Positions 47,840 through 60,965 of a stretch of DNA of 64,000 nucleotides are shown piece after piece (within the stretch, counting starts at the first letter, position 1; each line of letters starts with the position of its first letter). The notes beneath the pieces are model-generated. The model did no database searches, was not told where the DNA came from, and saw only the letters and a list, made by a program, of their open reading frames with translations. The translations under genes and the position numbers were made by a program. The stretch is taken from NCBI GenBank assembly GCA_004794785.1, contig SJOL01006586.1, forward strand, positions 1,697,793 through 1,761,792. The letters run 5' to 3'. This DNA comes from Opisthorchis felineus. Its lineage: Eukaryota > Platyhelminthes > Trematoda > Opisthorchiida > Opisthorchiidae.

Positions 47840-50045
47840 GTCGATAGTCACTCGTCATCAACGGCTTTCAGTTTTACTTCAAATCGACAACCCTTGTCAC
47901 TGAAATACACGTATCTCCTACGTCGTTGCTCCAGTTTTTTTGTTTTTCGCAATTTAAAGCTACCTAACAAGTGATAAGCATATCTCCTTGGTTTTGCTTT
48001 CCCTTCCTTTGTGTTGCTGCCTATTATTTTTAAGCTGTAGTGACCCGATTATACTTCAATTGGTATGCTTTATACAAGCTGGGAAATAAACCTATCATAC
48101 CTATTATTATACTGGACGTTTTTCCCCCTCATCCTGTGTGGCTGGTGTGCTGCTGAGTCCCTCAATCTTCAGGGTCATTTAGTTTGGCTGCATGATGCAC
48201 GGAGTCTCACACCTGGCTGTTTAATTGGTGGACGTCGGAAATGCCCGAACTCCTGGCTCTCCATTTGGAGGGTTGGTAAATGTTCGGCCAAACGTTTTTC
48301 AAAAATCATTAGTCAGAAGGTCTTACATTATTAATGGCTGCCTCAAGTTGGGGCGTTTGCAACAGAGGCCTAGTTTAAAGGTTTTGGCCACTGTCAACTC
48401 TGGAGCTGAACACTATGCCAGTAGCCCAGTCCACATTGGTTGCCACTTGAAGCAGTCGGCCGGGTTGTCTTACATGCTGCACACATTGGAGCCAGTCCGC
48501 GAGGACAGGCCGATGCATTTGTTGTCATCTTAACCCATTTTACCCACTTCTCGCTTGGCGATCCTTCTTCTGCGGTCCCAAGAACAGGCATTTCGGCCCT
48601 GCACCCAAAGAGGTAGCTAGGGACACCTCACCGCTTACGTCTATCAGTTTACGCCCTTTAGAAATAGTTACCCCCATTTAATAGTATAGTCGATGTGCGG
48701 ACCCTGAAATATATTGGCCCTTCAGCAAATGGAGCGGCGAAGAGGACCCGGCAGCACGATCTGCCTCTGTTCATCTAAGGGAAGAAGTGGTGTAATATAT
48801 GGTTTGAACGCAAGGCTTTATGACAATATTGGGTAGCCTTTACCACATTTAGTCAACCAACAACAATTTTCACTTGGCACAGTAGATGCTGCTGCACCAG
48901 CTGGTGGTATTGGGCTGCTATACGCGGGGCCAGTAGAGAGGATCAATATTCGATCACTCTAAAGAACTTGTATCGATTTCGCTGATGCCCTTTCCCGATG
49001 TATATTTTCAGTCAACCTGGGGAAACGTGAGCAGCGAAAAACTCCTGTGTTGCGGCCGAAAATGTTTTTAGACGATACAATGAACAAACACGCAAGACAT
49101 TTGAGTCTGATAATTTGAAAATGGTCTTTTTATATCGCAACCATGATGAGATAACTACTACCGTATGTAACGCAAGAAGCCAGAAATGTAGTGATCGTGA
49201 TCCCAAAACGCTCTAGACCTCAGAACATTTCGCTGTAAAACATTGTGTTACCTTTCTTTCTTCCCCTCAAAATCGCCACATAACTTGGCTTATCAGTTAG
49301 CTAGATAATAGGTCAAGGTAGCCCTCTATGACAATACGGAATTGTGGTAAGTCCGAAAAGCCCCAACTAAGGCAACTGATTCGGCGGGACTGCCACTAAA
49401 AGTGGGTAAAATGGGAAGCAGTGCAAGCCAGCCAAAAGCCAAAGCCCGGCAAGCACTGCTTTTGGACTTAAATTTGTATGCTAGAATGAAAGGAATGGGG
49501 ATGTGAGCCCCACCATCCGTGATCCTGAGAAAAGGGAAATTAGGGTAAAAGGTACGTACATCTAAAAATGTGCATAAATTGTTGTCATGTTGACGGCAAG
49601 TCCAATTATAGAAACGCAAACGGCACAGAGACTTGTGTGAACATTAAGGGAGCCCATTTTCAAAGGCGTTTTATTGCAGAGGGCTGTCCAATGGCTAGGA
49701 TTTCGGAAGATCTGACCTAGGAGGTGCATTTTTAAAGGAATCATGGAGATTAAAGGTATCTTCGGGGATGATATTGAAGTGCGCTGTTAAACGTGTCAAC
49801 TAAAGTCTCCAGGCAACCAACGGGTCGTGCGGGTGGCATCTGGATCCGCTTCACTCAACGAGTGAAATTATTAGTCAGATCACGATATTGTGTCCCCTTA
49901 TCCATCCAAAAGAATCGTTGAAATGCTTGCGGCGCACCGCGTTGACACTTCTGTACAAACAGTGTCAGGTTGAAGTTTAAGGGACAAGCATAAAGTAAGT
50001 CTCTGATGTTGCTATGGGCTGCCTTTTAGGCCCAAAATTGAGGGA
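47840..50045. other. no recognised gene
   Basis: Short ORFs only. A FADALSRC segment on the plus strand near 48.98 kb faintly recalls the ADALSRL end of Gypsy RNase H but has no supporting neighbours. Confidence 0.35.
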
Positions 50046-50109
50046 AACGTTTACGTGAAGGATCAGGCGGGACAAGAATGCTGTTGCGATTTTCGTTACG
50101 GAACTTTGA

Positions 50110-50625
50110 GTGAAGCGTATTTTCGACGCTCTCGAATATCAAAAGGAAGAATTGGGTTCGAAATTCTACGGTATTATTTACACAAGGGTAAGCAAGTGTA
50201 TACAAAAAACCTTAATTGTCCAATTTCATGGCGTCGTCAAATGCACAGGTCTGTCATTGACCGGCACAGCGGAGTGTCAAAATCTGCACACCAAACAACG
50301 GCAAGCGGAAGGCTGCCTCAGTAGTGTGGGTTGTGGTCGTCCTTTCCGACTGCTGTCTCGTGATTCTCATTGGTGGTGCGATTATCCGGAACGCATGAGA
50401 AAACAAGTTAAGGCAGCAAATGGGACACGAACGTGCATAGGTAAGTGGGTCAGTTGCGCACATTCACGCACATTCACACATGCTAATACACAACTGCTGG
50501 ACAGGACCGCCTCTGCGGCAAGTGGAGTGGCGGTTACAGATAAGCAAATCAAATGGAGACCAAAAGTACATAGGCGGAGTAAGCAAATGAATGGGAGAAC
50601 TATCTCGAGGTCAAGTTACATTTAA
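50110..50625 (+). CDS. unassigned ORF with a strong splice donor
   Basis: A 171-codon frame starting at a non-ATG codon. Inside it ATAG|GTAAGT at 50440/50441 is a near-consensus 5' splice site. The codons before it (DALEYQKEELGSKFYGIIYT ... MRKQVKAANGTRTCIG) could be an exon, and the Ser/Thr/His-rich codons after it intron. No domain is recognised. Confidence 0.25.
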   Translation: MKRIFDALEYQKEELGSKFYGIIYTRVSKCIQKTLIVQFHGVVKCTGLSLTGTAECQNLHTKQRQAEGCLSSVGCGRPFRLLSRDSHWWCDYPERMRKQVKAANGTRTCIGKWVSCAHSRTFTHANTQLLDRTASAASGVAVTDKQIKWRPKVHRRSKQMNGRTISRSSYI

Positions 50626-50649
50626 CAAATACCACAGAATCTTCGCTGT

Positions 50650-53600
50650 ATAAGCGGTGTCTTGATCGCACTTCTGTTATTGCGGACATACAGCGTGTTC
50701 AGTCATTCTTGGACACCCTCAGTATCAGCCACTCTAACCTTTGTCAGAGTAAATGGGCTGAGAAGTTAACTTTTTGGGTAGGCTTATCGTAAACGTACTG
50801 GCACATCCGTTGAAGCCTCGAAACAAGCCGGACGGTGGTCGGGATTCACAGATCTCTAGTTACGCTTTAGAAGCCCTAGGCTGGTAAACACCACTGTACA
50901 GAAGTAGAAGCTATTGCAAGTGAGGATTTCTGAAGGAAACCTAGCGAGGAAACTCTTATTTGATATTTGAATTCACAGCACATGTTGAAGACATACAGCC
51001 CCCTTTTAGCCACTTATTTCGTTCAATCCGAATACGACCACTTTGAGACTGGCATAAAACTCGAGCCCACTCCACTGCTAAAGCTTATTTGCACTGCAGG
51101 CGAGCTGCTCCTGTCGTGCACGAAAGTGGGTCAGGGCCGTCTAGTCTCTCCGCCCCTGATGCAATATGGGGTCCACTAACCGATGCTGGAATCCGAACAA
51201 TACAGTGCCTTCACATAGCTAACTCACCGTCGTCCTTCTCTCCGGTTGGCTCAAAAGATGTGTACCTAGAAGGGAGGCTGGTGGCTTGTAGCCTTGGATA
51301 AGAGGAGCCTTGATATGTACAGCTTCCTCATGAGCGGCTGAAAGAACAGGAAACCGGTTTTTCGAACCAATGTTGAATGTCCCAAGTTTAGTGAAAGCAG
51401 TGGCATTGAGTGAGGTATCATATGAGAAATGTAGTCGAATTCGTTAAGCGTGAGACAGTCCTGTGCCTACACTACTGTCGGCAAAAAAGAACTGCGAGAA
51501 ACTACGGATCAGCCTTCGGTTGATTTGTTTGGGCTGTTGCCTGGTTTGTGCGTAGCTAGGAAGACAGAGAGCAGTAAGATGCCAGTAAAGTAGTCGCGGC
51601 TTAAATGTAGACCTCAAGGAGGGGTTAGTTTGAATGAGCAATTCTTTAAAACATGAAACTTGTTGGATACGTGGTCATCAGCATCCGTTCTCGGCCGTGG
51701 GGGATAGGGAATCATCCGAAGGTATCCTAGCCGAGTAGGTGGAGGTGCACGTGTGGGAGAGCTGACGCACTGCTAATGAATTATGAACTTACCCAATGCT
51801 CAACGCCATAGCAGGGCTGTCAGAGGCTGAAAACAGCTACGTTAGGGCTGAGTTAAAAGTGTAAACCCTCTTGGTACAAGCCATTACGAAGTAAAACTTT
51901 TTAAAGAATAAGATTATAATTGACAAAAAAGTAAGACATCCGTGGGGGGCAGTAACTCTTGGAAAACTAAACTGATTGGCAAGGAGAACTTTACTGCAGG
52001 TGAGGTTAAAAAGTTAGTGATACCTCCGTCGCGCTTATACTATACTTAACTAAACTGGTCAGAGAGATGTCGAGCTTAAGAAAGGTGTTTGATGTTGATA
52101 AGATGGCAGCCGATCTGCTCACAGAGCTTGGCAATTAGCCCGCAGACGTTTCGTCAGGGTGCAGGCGGACATCTACTGCGAGTAGTGCGGTGAGTGGTTC
52201 TTTTATTTCTCCCTGGGGTTAAAGAGTTGCCACCGTGCGGTTATAATCCAAAGCATGAATAATAGCCATTGGATTGCCTGGCTCTTAATTTGATTGATCT
52301 TTTCGGGGATAGTGTTGCCTTGCGGTCCGAATATATTGCGTCCGGTTGGTTTTTGGAGTAGCTTAAGTTCATCGGTTCTGTTCGTCCATTCCATTTTAAC
52401 TTTTCTAATTTGTTTGTGTGCTGCATTTTAACCAGTCTTTGTACCACTTGATTAATCAAGTGAGCACCTTCAGCTTTTGTTACTTTTCTTTCTACATTTT
52501 CGTTGCTCCTTTTGGCGGTTCTGTCTGATTGCAGCCATCGACTGGCTCGTAGCGTACCTTTTGTGTCACAGTATCAATGTGATATTTTACTGGATTGTCA
52601 ACCTTCGGCTTGGGTGTGCCTTCCATTGGTCTTTCTGTTTGCGTAGCTTTTATGTGGCGTTTAGGTGACACCGATTCCATTATTCTGAGAGCGTGAGGTC
52701 ATACAGAGCGACAAGGATGAAACATCAGGAGACCCAGATACTTTGGAGAGAAAGGAGTTGATTGGAAGCTCTCATTAAGGTGCGTACGTGGATGGACAGG
52801 GGGTGTATTTCTGTCCTCACTAATTGGGAGTAGGCCCTGGAAAGACAATAAATAAGGGACATCTAAAATTTCTCATAGAAAGGCAGGAAGGTGAGGTATG
52901 CATTACCAGCAACGCCACTCATCTGGATGGCAACAGGCAAAGTAACCTAATGTTAAATGTGGCGAAGACAAATGGTCTGAAATAGACCCTTGGAACTCTG
53001 CTAGAAGCTTTGAAGGATTCAGGAATCGGGCTATGTAGTACAGGCTGAAATGTTCTGTTGCAAAACCAGCAGTTACTGCTGAAGAAGTAGTTGTTGTCGG
53101 CAATGCTCCTTGGATGCTCCAATCACTGCTTTCAGACAATTGTGACAGACTTATTATCAGGCAGAGCCAATCGATAGCTGAGCTGCTTTGTTCGGCCGCT
53201 GTTTTTACAGAGAAACTCAGCCATACTCGTTCTTTACACTGAAGGCAGCTTTATGGAGTTTCACGGTAGCTGAGGTAAGAGAAATAGTAATTTTGCCATA
53301 GCAGCAGAAAGTGCATACAGGGCCAAAGGATGAGCTTCATTTATGCGGCTTGATAAGGATCTGGTATTCACAAAATAACTTGTGCGCCTTCCATGTAATA
53401 ATGAACGTCACGCAGGGCGTAGAGTTTGTCATTTGACGAAGGTCGGTCCATATTCAGGTGGAGCAGTTTCGGCTAAGTTGTGCTCTAGCACTTCAGCGAA
53501 TCTATGTATGATTTAGCATTACAGGACTAAATAAGTAAAATGAGTTTTCGTTGTAGATGCAAGGATTTGGAAATTTACGCACATGAACGTTTGCATAAGT

Positions 53601-53690
53601 ATCTGCAACAACCTTTTTACGACCGAGGGAGTATCATGGTAATAAATGTTTGAGCACGCCTTTACGCCTAAGGAACATTTGTTTTAATTC
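50650..53690. other. no recognised gene
   Basis: Short ORFs only. A minus-strand CTGACGAAACGTC motif near 52.15 kb is listed under findings. No other repeat or RNA is seen. Confidence 0.35.
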
Positions 53691-53696
53691 TGCATT

Positions 53697-53775
53697 TTAA
53701 TAATAATAATGTTTATTCCCAACTGGAGTGTGGCATGCCGTCAGGCATGATCATAATGTTACTGTCAGAATAAAA
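53697..53775 (-). repeat. retroposon 3' end with (TTA)n tail, copy 2
   Basis: The minus strand has a CTGACAGTAACATTATGATC block, GGCATGCC, then GGGAATAAACATTATTATTATTAA. An intact AATAAA lies just before the trinucleotide tail. It is the same family as the copy at 43.1 kb. No element body with RT was recognised upstream on the minus strand. Confidence 0.7.
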
Positions 53776-53779
53776 ACGA

Positions 53780-55255
53780 CTGCAAAATAATCTCAACAAA
53801 CGTTTCAATCCGAAGCATTTGGTGACCCTTGTTCTTCATCCACTTGAAGAAAATACCATCAAAAAGAGACCTGATGATAAGTAGTTAGGTAAGGTTTAAC
53901 ATTTTGAGGATCAAGCTCTGGAAACGTCGTAATTTGTGAGTGAATCGTCAGGGTCTTCTGGTATCGGGCAATAAACAAGTCAGTCACACCGTATGTTGTT
54001 TTTGGTCTGTCAGAAAAAATAAACCAAGGACAATTTTACGACGGATTGCGTCCAAAAGCACCGCGGCAGGGAAAATGATTCATTGTATGAAATTTACATG
54101 AGTCGGAGTTTGAACATGCAATACACTGCCTTAAAGGATCTTTCACCGCGATTCTATAATCAGCCCTTGAACCAGGGGCAACTCAACAAGTGGCCTATTC
54201 ATTTTTACGCTGACCTGTAATCTCCTTGAAACTGGCGGATCACTCCAATGTGCTCGGCTATAGGCTGTAATACAGGACAAGTGATAATAATGAACATAGA
54301 ATTTTACAGTTTAATGTACCTGCGCATGTGGTTTACTAAGTTGACCGAGGTGTCTGGTTGCAGGTGACCCTAAACTCCCCAATTAAATTATCCAAACACT
54401 TAATCGATTTACGGCGGGGCTTGAATGCCATACGTACTGGTAAAGTACGGATTAAATGAGTTCAATAAAATTACGAATAGTCGCACTCGTGTTGCTTAAG
54501 TTTCTCGAAGTCCGCCATGAGTGTCGCGGACTGTAACTGAGCGCTCCTGGCAAAAGCCACTTGGCGAAATATCCAACTCCAAAAGTGCGCCTCTTGTATG
54601 TGTGTGTGGATTGCTCCAAATCGCGAAAATGCGGGCGAGACCGCATCACCCTCACGAAGTGTACTGGTTGAGGGAACTAGCAGGCCCTCAGCAAACTTTA
54701 CATAGGCATCAATATGAAGTCCCCTAAATTTGAGCTTTGTTTGTTTGCAAAGATGCGTGTACTACGTACTTCCTCATATCGGATGCCTAGCCTTTCACGA
54801 ATAGATCAAGAAATGCACTTGACCTCCAGTTTTGAATTGCCACAAGTGGGCGATTGATGATGCGCCGTGAAGGAGTGACTAAATGAATGGTCGAATCCTA
54901 TAAGAGATGCCAAAATGAGGCCCATATACAATTAAAAGCAGCTTTTTAACACTAAAAGCAATATCACTCAAAAGCTCTTTGGTACTCCGCCAAAGCTGAG
55001 TTACTTGGCGTATATACCGAGAAAAATGTCTGCGATGTTAACTAGTCTATGGAAGCTGCCATCTATCACTGACGCAGTCATGAAATCTAGGGGAGCATGT
55101 GGCTTCTTCATGAGCATCGCTTGGTTGTGAGAGCCTACCACGCGCGCCGACGCAGGTCTATTACTGTGCATTCAATCCTCGGTCTTGCTGAGGATTAAGT
55201 ACCATGAAATTTTCGCTTTTTGAACTCTTGTGCTCTTCAAAAGCTGCCTTTACCT
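53780..55255. other. no recognised gene
   Basis: No ORF above about 70 codons and no recognised motif. The 5' UTR of the CR1-like LINE may begin toward the right end. Confidence 0.35.
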
Positions 55256-55344
55256 TTGGGGGGCAATGCATTCCACAACTTAGAAGACGGCCACCAAAAA
55301 CGAAACCAAAGCCGCACTGCAAAATTGAATAGGCCGGTGTGAAG

Positions 55345-56750
55345 TTTCCGCTTTAATCGGGACACCCAAAGCGAAACTGGAGCTTCTTTTTAAAGCTCTG
55401 AAGGATGCAAACGCAAAGAATACAGTGACATGGACGAAAGCTACTGAAGAAATTTCTTCGCTGAACGAGTACCTTGAGCTATCCATCCCGGGTGCACTGG
55501 CTGCGAAGAAATTCATCCAGCTCTCTGGTTAGGTCAGAAGGGAAGCAAGCAAACACTTGGGCTTCTGGTGACCCCGTCCTCCCCATTTGTCGTACAGAAA
55601 ATCTTGGAGTGGGCCGTCAGCATTCAAAAGACCTACACAACGATTAGGCGTATATCAGAGGATTGCCCTCTGGAGGCGCGAAAGCTGGGCCACAACAGTT
55701 CTAGGGGAGAGGTGCAAACCGGGCTTCCGCTTGGCGTCAGTTCAGTCGTTCCCAAACTTATGGCCAAACCCATGGTTGTTATGGCCCCTTATGAACCTGT
55801 AAGCACGCCAAAGCAACCAGCCGCGACCCCGGAGTGTAGTTTCTACTCAACCACCGCAGACCCCTTGAATACCCAAGCCAGCGATGCTCTGGAGAAGGCA
55901 AGACTCAGGAGGACGCAGCGCCAAAAGTACGTAGAGCTATCAGCGCTTCTTTCCGTAACAGACGATAAAGCCACATCAGTGAACTCCACACCCAAGTCAC
56001 CACCCCTGAGCTGGAGTGAGTCAGACGTTCGGAGATAAGCGGCGAGGCCTACAGACAAATCAACCACAAGAGTTGACCTCGACATAGGAGAATGCTGCGA
56101 GAACCCTACACCCACTAAGAATAGGAAACTGCCAATCCCCAGCTCCACTCCTTCAAAAGCTGCCTCTTTAAATGTGAACACAGTCGTCACTCAGGACCCC
56201 AACAGCCAAAGCCACAAACCTGACAACATCGAACTGGAAAATCCCTCGTCCACCCAGTTGGCTACGCTGATCGCGGGTGACTCGGGAGTTTACGAAAACA
56301 CGAAAGAAGGGCGACTGCAGTCAAGCAAGCCGCGAAAGACTCGGCAAATCAGAAAAATACTGGCTCGCTTCACGGTGCAGTCCTCTGCGGAAATAAGCCT
56401 CGTGGGAGCGCCACCAAAAGGAATAGTTCTTGGTGCTGCCACTCAACGTTCAGGGCCTCACAGAAACCACTTGTTGATCAAATCGCGCAAAAATGACCAA
56501 GAAACCAAACAGACGCTTGTTTGTCCTGAATCTCCTAACGAACTACTAGTAGCAGCGATTGTGATTTTCGCCCATGGGGAAAAAAACTACGTCCCACAGA
56601 GATAAAAGGCCCGCGTAAGCCGGGCTCCCACGGTGCGAAAAACACCCCGCAAAGGAAAAGCAGCTCCCGGAACCACCAAGGCAGGAAGCAGACCAGTATG
56701 CCCCAGAGGCCCCTCCAGAGCCTTCGACTCAAACCCGACGTACAACTATT
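55345..56750 (+). pseudogene. CR1-like LINE ORF1 remnant
   Basis: Coding runs from about 55345 (PKAKLELLFKALKDANAKN, then EEISSLNEYLELSIPGALAA). A frameshift near 55530 follows, then one frame from 55560 to 56750 with stops only at 56036-56038 and 56603-56605. The middle is Ser/Thr/Pro-rich and the end basic (KPRKTRQIRKILAR, RKTPRKGKAAPGT), fitting an RNA-binding chaperone-like ORF1. No zinc knuckle or RRM is seen. Its place just before ORF2 is the main argument; the start codon is unknown. Confidence 0.55.
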
Positions 56751-59590
56751 AAGTCTGCTATCCGCTCTGGTTACACACCTCTCGGCTCCTTACCTTCGGA
56801 AGCAGCAGAGACAGTGTTGAAATGCTTGTTCACTAACTGTCTCAGCCTTTTCAACAAACTTTGCGATATTAAACAGTCAGTTTACCTTGAATAGCCGTCC
56901 ATAATTGCACTCACTGAGACCTGGCTCACACCAGATGTCTCTGAAACGAAGATCTTGAGAGACGGCTACTCCATTTTTCGAGCTGACTCAAAACGAGGGA
57001 GGGCTGGTGGGGTTGCTTTGTACCTACATGCGGCCCTGCCCATCCCGATTGTCCTCTCTGATACCACTCCTGCACCTTTTTGTGAAGCACTGTGGATTCA
57101 AATCCCGCTGCGCGGGTCTGATTCTCTCATTGTCGGTGTGGTCTACCGTTGCCCCTCGAGTCCTCCGGAAGATGACCAACTCCTCATACAAACCCTTGAG
57201 CAACTCTCCTCCAGCTACTACTTCACTCATCTCTTGCTGGTAGGTGATTTCAACGCTCCAAAGGCCTCCTGGATGGGGCTCAAGCGCGTCGGACCAAGTG
57301 GACCTTTTTCAGCGGCCTTGACCAAAGTCGTTCAACAGAGCGCTTGGACTCAACATGTCGTTGCACCCACCAGATACCGCGCAGGCCAACAACCATCCCT
57401 CTTGGATTTGGTCATCACCAACGAAAGACACTTCGTCGATCAGGTGACAATTAACGCTCCACTGGGACATAGTGACCACTGTGTGCTGACCTTTGATTTC
57501 ATCTGATACTGGGTCAGGAATCCCGAACCTCAAACGTGGATTCGAAACTCCTGCCGTGCAGACTTCTCAGGAATGCACATCTATCTTAATCAATTTGAAG
57601 TGAGACTAGCTTCATTGGAAGTTGTACAGGACCATTATCCAGAACGTTCAAATTAATGATAAAATGGTTATCCCGAAAAAACCAGCACGCAGTCGGATGG
57701 ACCGCAAGCTATCGGCGTCTTCTGGAAAAGAGGTCTGAACTATTTTTCAAAAAGTTGACTACGGCAGACACAGAAGATGAGCTGGCGTTTCGTAAAATGC
57801 GGAGCCGCTGTAAGTCAGAAATCCGCCAATGGGACATACGAAAGCAAGCCACCATTTAAGAACTCGCCCGGAAGAAAATGTGCTGTTTAAACACATGAGA
57901 CATTGCCGAATAAATAAGCCGACCGCGTTCTCCCTGAGGGACAGGAACGGGCAACCCACGAGTGACCCAATAGTGGTATCCGAGGTCTATAGGGAAAACT
58001 ATGCAGGCCTATATTCAGCCTCAGCGTCCTCGTCAAATCCAACCTTGTCAAGGCGTAACTACAAACGGCCTCTAACCGATTCGGTCTTCACGGTGGAGGA
58101 CATTCGTCAACTGTTGCGCAGGATCAACCCGTTCTGTGGGGCCCAACGAAGTCCATTCAGGGATCCTGAGGAAACGTTGTTCACACTGGCAAATCATTTA
58201 TACCTGGTGTTTCTTCAGTCGCTTGACGAATGCCACCTTCCCTCTGCTTGGAAGGAAGCGATTGTCACACCAATCTACAAAACTGGGGACCGACTATCGC
58301 CCGGCAGCTACAAGCCTATAAGCCTCACTAGCGTGCCGTGCAAGGTGATGGAACGCATTCTGAAGCGAGCCATCCTCGACCACCTTACTTCCCACAACTT
58401 GGTATCTCCAGGTCAACATGGAGTTCTCCAAAATCGTTCTTGCATGACGAACATGCTCGCATTTCTGGACAGCTCAACCCTAGCCAAGGACGAGGGAAAC
58501 ATATCGGGTGCCATCTTTTTCGACTTCTCCAACGCAGTCGACTGAGTCACACAAGTCCCGCTGCTCCACAAACTCTAGCCTTACAGGATTCAAGGGGACA
58601 TTCTACACTGGATTAAGGCGTTCCTATCAGACAGAACATTCCGAGAAAAAGTTGTCTCGATCTAATTTTCTCAGGCCCCACTCTCCACTGGAGTACCTGA
58701 AGCCTCCGTCTTGGGACCAGTGATGTCTCTGATATACGTCAACGACCTTCCAGACGTTCTTTCAAGTCCATGTCTACTTTTTAGGGACGACTTGAAACCC
58801 TGGAGCTCAAACGCCGGTGCTCTCCAAATGGGCGTGGACGCTGCAAAGCAGTGGTCGCTGGACTGGCACCTTCCTCGGAACGACGAAAAGTGCGTCCATA
58901 TGTCATTCGGAGGGGACTCAGCGAACGCCTATGTCGTGCATGGTGAGAATGGACTAGAAGGCATCACGAGGATAGACGCCAAAAAAGGTTTAGGTATCTG
59001 GCTCTCTTCAAACATGTCCTTCTCACTGCACCATGAGAAGTCGGCCCAAAAGGCATTCGCCGTTCTACGGAAGATTCGGCGCACTGTCACCCGTATTACT
59101 CTCGCGGACTTACAAACACTCTATGAGGGCTACGCCAGACCGCTTCTTGCATATGTCAACCAAGTTGTCTACTCAAGACGCACGAAGGACGTAACCGTCA
59201 TTGAGCGTGTCCAACTGGCTGCCAGAAAAATGGTTGCCGGCCTTTAATCCGTGGGCTATGAAGCACCTCTCGCATTGCTTGACCTCGTTTCCGTCGCGTA
59301 TCGTCGCCTCCCAGGTGACCTACTTCTTACTTACGCCCCGTTTAAACAAGTTTTAGTCAACAGATTTTTCACCGTTGACCCAGCAAACACACGGCGGGGA
59401 CATGGTAAGAAAATTTTCAAGCTCAGAGCGCTCTTTTTTATTAGGCACAATTTTTTCATGTCGAGTAGTAACTGCGTGGAATAACCTTCCTCCGACGGTT
59501 GTCCACGCTCTTTTTAGAACCCAGTTCAAAGCACTATTAGACACTTATGCGAGTCCTCGCGCCGGCAAGCTTACTGCCTCCCGCTGAGAA
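56730..59590 (+). pseudogene. CR1-like LINE ORF2: endonuclease + RT
   Basis: The endonuclease has LKCLFTNCLSLFNKL, the ET motif (ALTETWL), GDFNAP, a DLVITN block and the SDH motif (LGHSDHCVL); all its catalytic motifs are intact. The RT has fingers (WKEAIVTPIYKTGDR), motif A (FFDFSNAVD), [10 protein letters not shown] (usually GVPQGS) and [11 protein letters not shown] at the Y/F-A-D-D site, with Arg in place of Ala. The C-terminal region ends with VVTAWNNLP and TQFKALLDTY. Lesions: stops at 56892-56894, 57504-57506, 58543-58545, two more before 58670, and 59245-59247; a frameshift near 57.65-57.83 kb; a compensating shift pair near 58.13-58.18 kb; and a shift near 59.45 kb. Most of the RT keeps one frame. 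Confidence 0.88.
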
Positions 59591-59739
59591 CTTGGAGAGC
59601 AGTGCCACACCTTTTTTCGCCTCTGCCTTGCAGGTGCATGACAGCCGCTGAACGACATGAACAAACCGACCCGGAAACCTTGAGCGAAATCTGCGAATCT
59701 GTGTATCGATCCGTGAATCCGTGAGCCGGTTAAATGATA

Positions 59740-60600
59740 AGACGCGTGTAGTATCAGTGTATGGGCGAATGGGGCCTTACTTCATTGAATGAGAGTGAGA
59801 GTTCTCCGATATCTCGATGAGCTCGAGGAAGTGATAAGGGAATATGTTCGCTCTTTAAAGATTGGCGAATGAGAGGTATATGGCTAACTCCGCATGAGTG
59901 AGTTTAGCGTGAAATATGGGTAAACGTGTCCCATAAGCTCCATCGTGGTATAGTAGAATATATATGAAATTCACCAATTGGGCGATCCCTCAACAGAATT
60001 TGTTTGAAACAACAATATGCAAATTCGTAAATGAATCCTGCGGAGCAATTTTCTCGCTACCAGTCTTGGGTTGAAAAGCAGGCTGAGATCCACTGTTGCA
60101 GACCGTTTTTCTGTAGCATGCATGACGTATTCCAAGAAGCGCAGTTGAGTGACGCGCAATATCAGGCAAATTATCGTGAGATCTTGAGATTTATCGATAC
60201 AACGCGGCATAACACGTGCAAACGTGTGCATATAATATGAATACAAACCTCAAATTATAAGAATTTTTGTCTAACTTGCTGTGCAAATTGGTGAAAGTCC
60301 AAAGAAAGTCCAGAGGGAACGGCAAAACTGTCTGAACTAGCGACAAACATGCGCGCAAAGCGCGTGGCAACGCAAGTAAACGAAGGCCACTAGTAATATG
60401 TCCTGCAGTGTTTGTTCGACACGTCAAGGGTCAAAGTTTATGAGGCTTGCTGGTGAATATCGGTTTCATGAGGTAAACGCAGAAAACAGTGGGTTCAAGA
60501 AAAGAGAGGGTACACAGCCACACCAAAGCGAGCACGACTTTACTTAAACCAGCCCTGCCATGCACCAGACACTTGTAACATTGAGAGGTAAAAATGGTAC
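59740..60600. other. no recognised gene; possible BEL LTR region
   Basis: A 69-codon plus-strand ORF (60031-60240) has no known domain. The 3' LTR of the BEL/Pao element should lie here or further left, but without a second LTR in the window it cannot be outlined. Confidence 0.35.
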
Positions 60601-60609
60601 AATTGCTTC

Positions 60610-60965
60610 TGTCCATAGTCATCTCTCACAGTCCTACTCTCTACTTTGACCATCGGGAGTCTTGAGCCCCAACGTCCTGACGCACCCTCCAAACCAGATT
60701 CAGTGGCTATTACAACCCAGCTCGATCAGGTAGCGCGCATCTCTCGCATTCCGGTTATGAATGCCACATCACCCACTTGTATGTTCCTTCTGATAGTAAT
60801 CCACTTATGCCGTACCTGAAGCAGGAGAATATATTTTCTCAGCCAGCGGCGCCAAAATACATCGACTATCAACTGACTGCATCCCATGTCGAGCATGTCA
60901 GTGTCGTACTCCTGGACCTTCGTTACGGCGTCGCTTCACGTCAGGTTCTTTCTCCTCTTTATCTT
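60610..60965 (-). pseudogene. BEL/Pao integrase C-terminal domain
   Basis: The minus strand reads QLIVDVFWRRWLRKYILLLQ, then RHKWITIRRNIQVGDVAFI and VKVESRTV. This is the FWxRWxxEYLxxLQxRxKW...N.xxGDxVL pattern of the BEL/Pao integrase end (DUF5641-like). The frame has one stop after MREMRAT. It marks the 3' part of the element whose 5' part lies at 62.5-64 kb. Confidence 0.75.

Larger units (their letters stand above)
55260..59735 (+). mobile_element. CR1/Jockey-like LINE, nearly full length
   Basis: About 4.4 kb contain an ORF1, an ORF2 with AP endonuclease, RT and the C-terminal region of flatworm CR1-like elements, and a 3' UTR. The end has three loose copies of an (A/G)ATC(T/C)GTG motif near 59.69-59.73 kb, recalling the short terminal repeats of CR1 elements. 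Long stretches remain in one frame, so it is among the youngest large elements in the window. The 5' end is set only by where ORF1-like coding starts. Confidence 0.85.
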
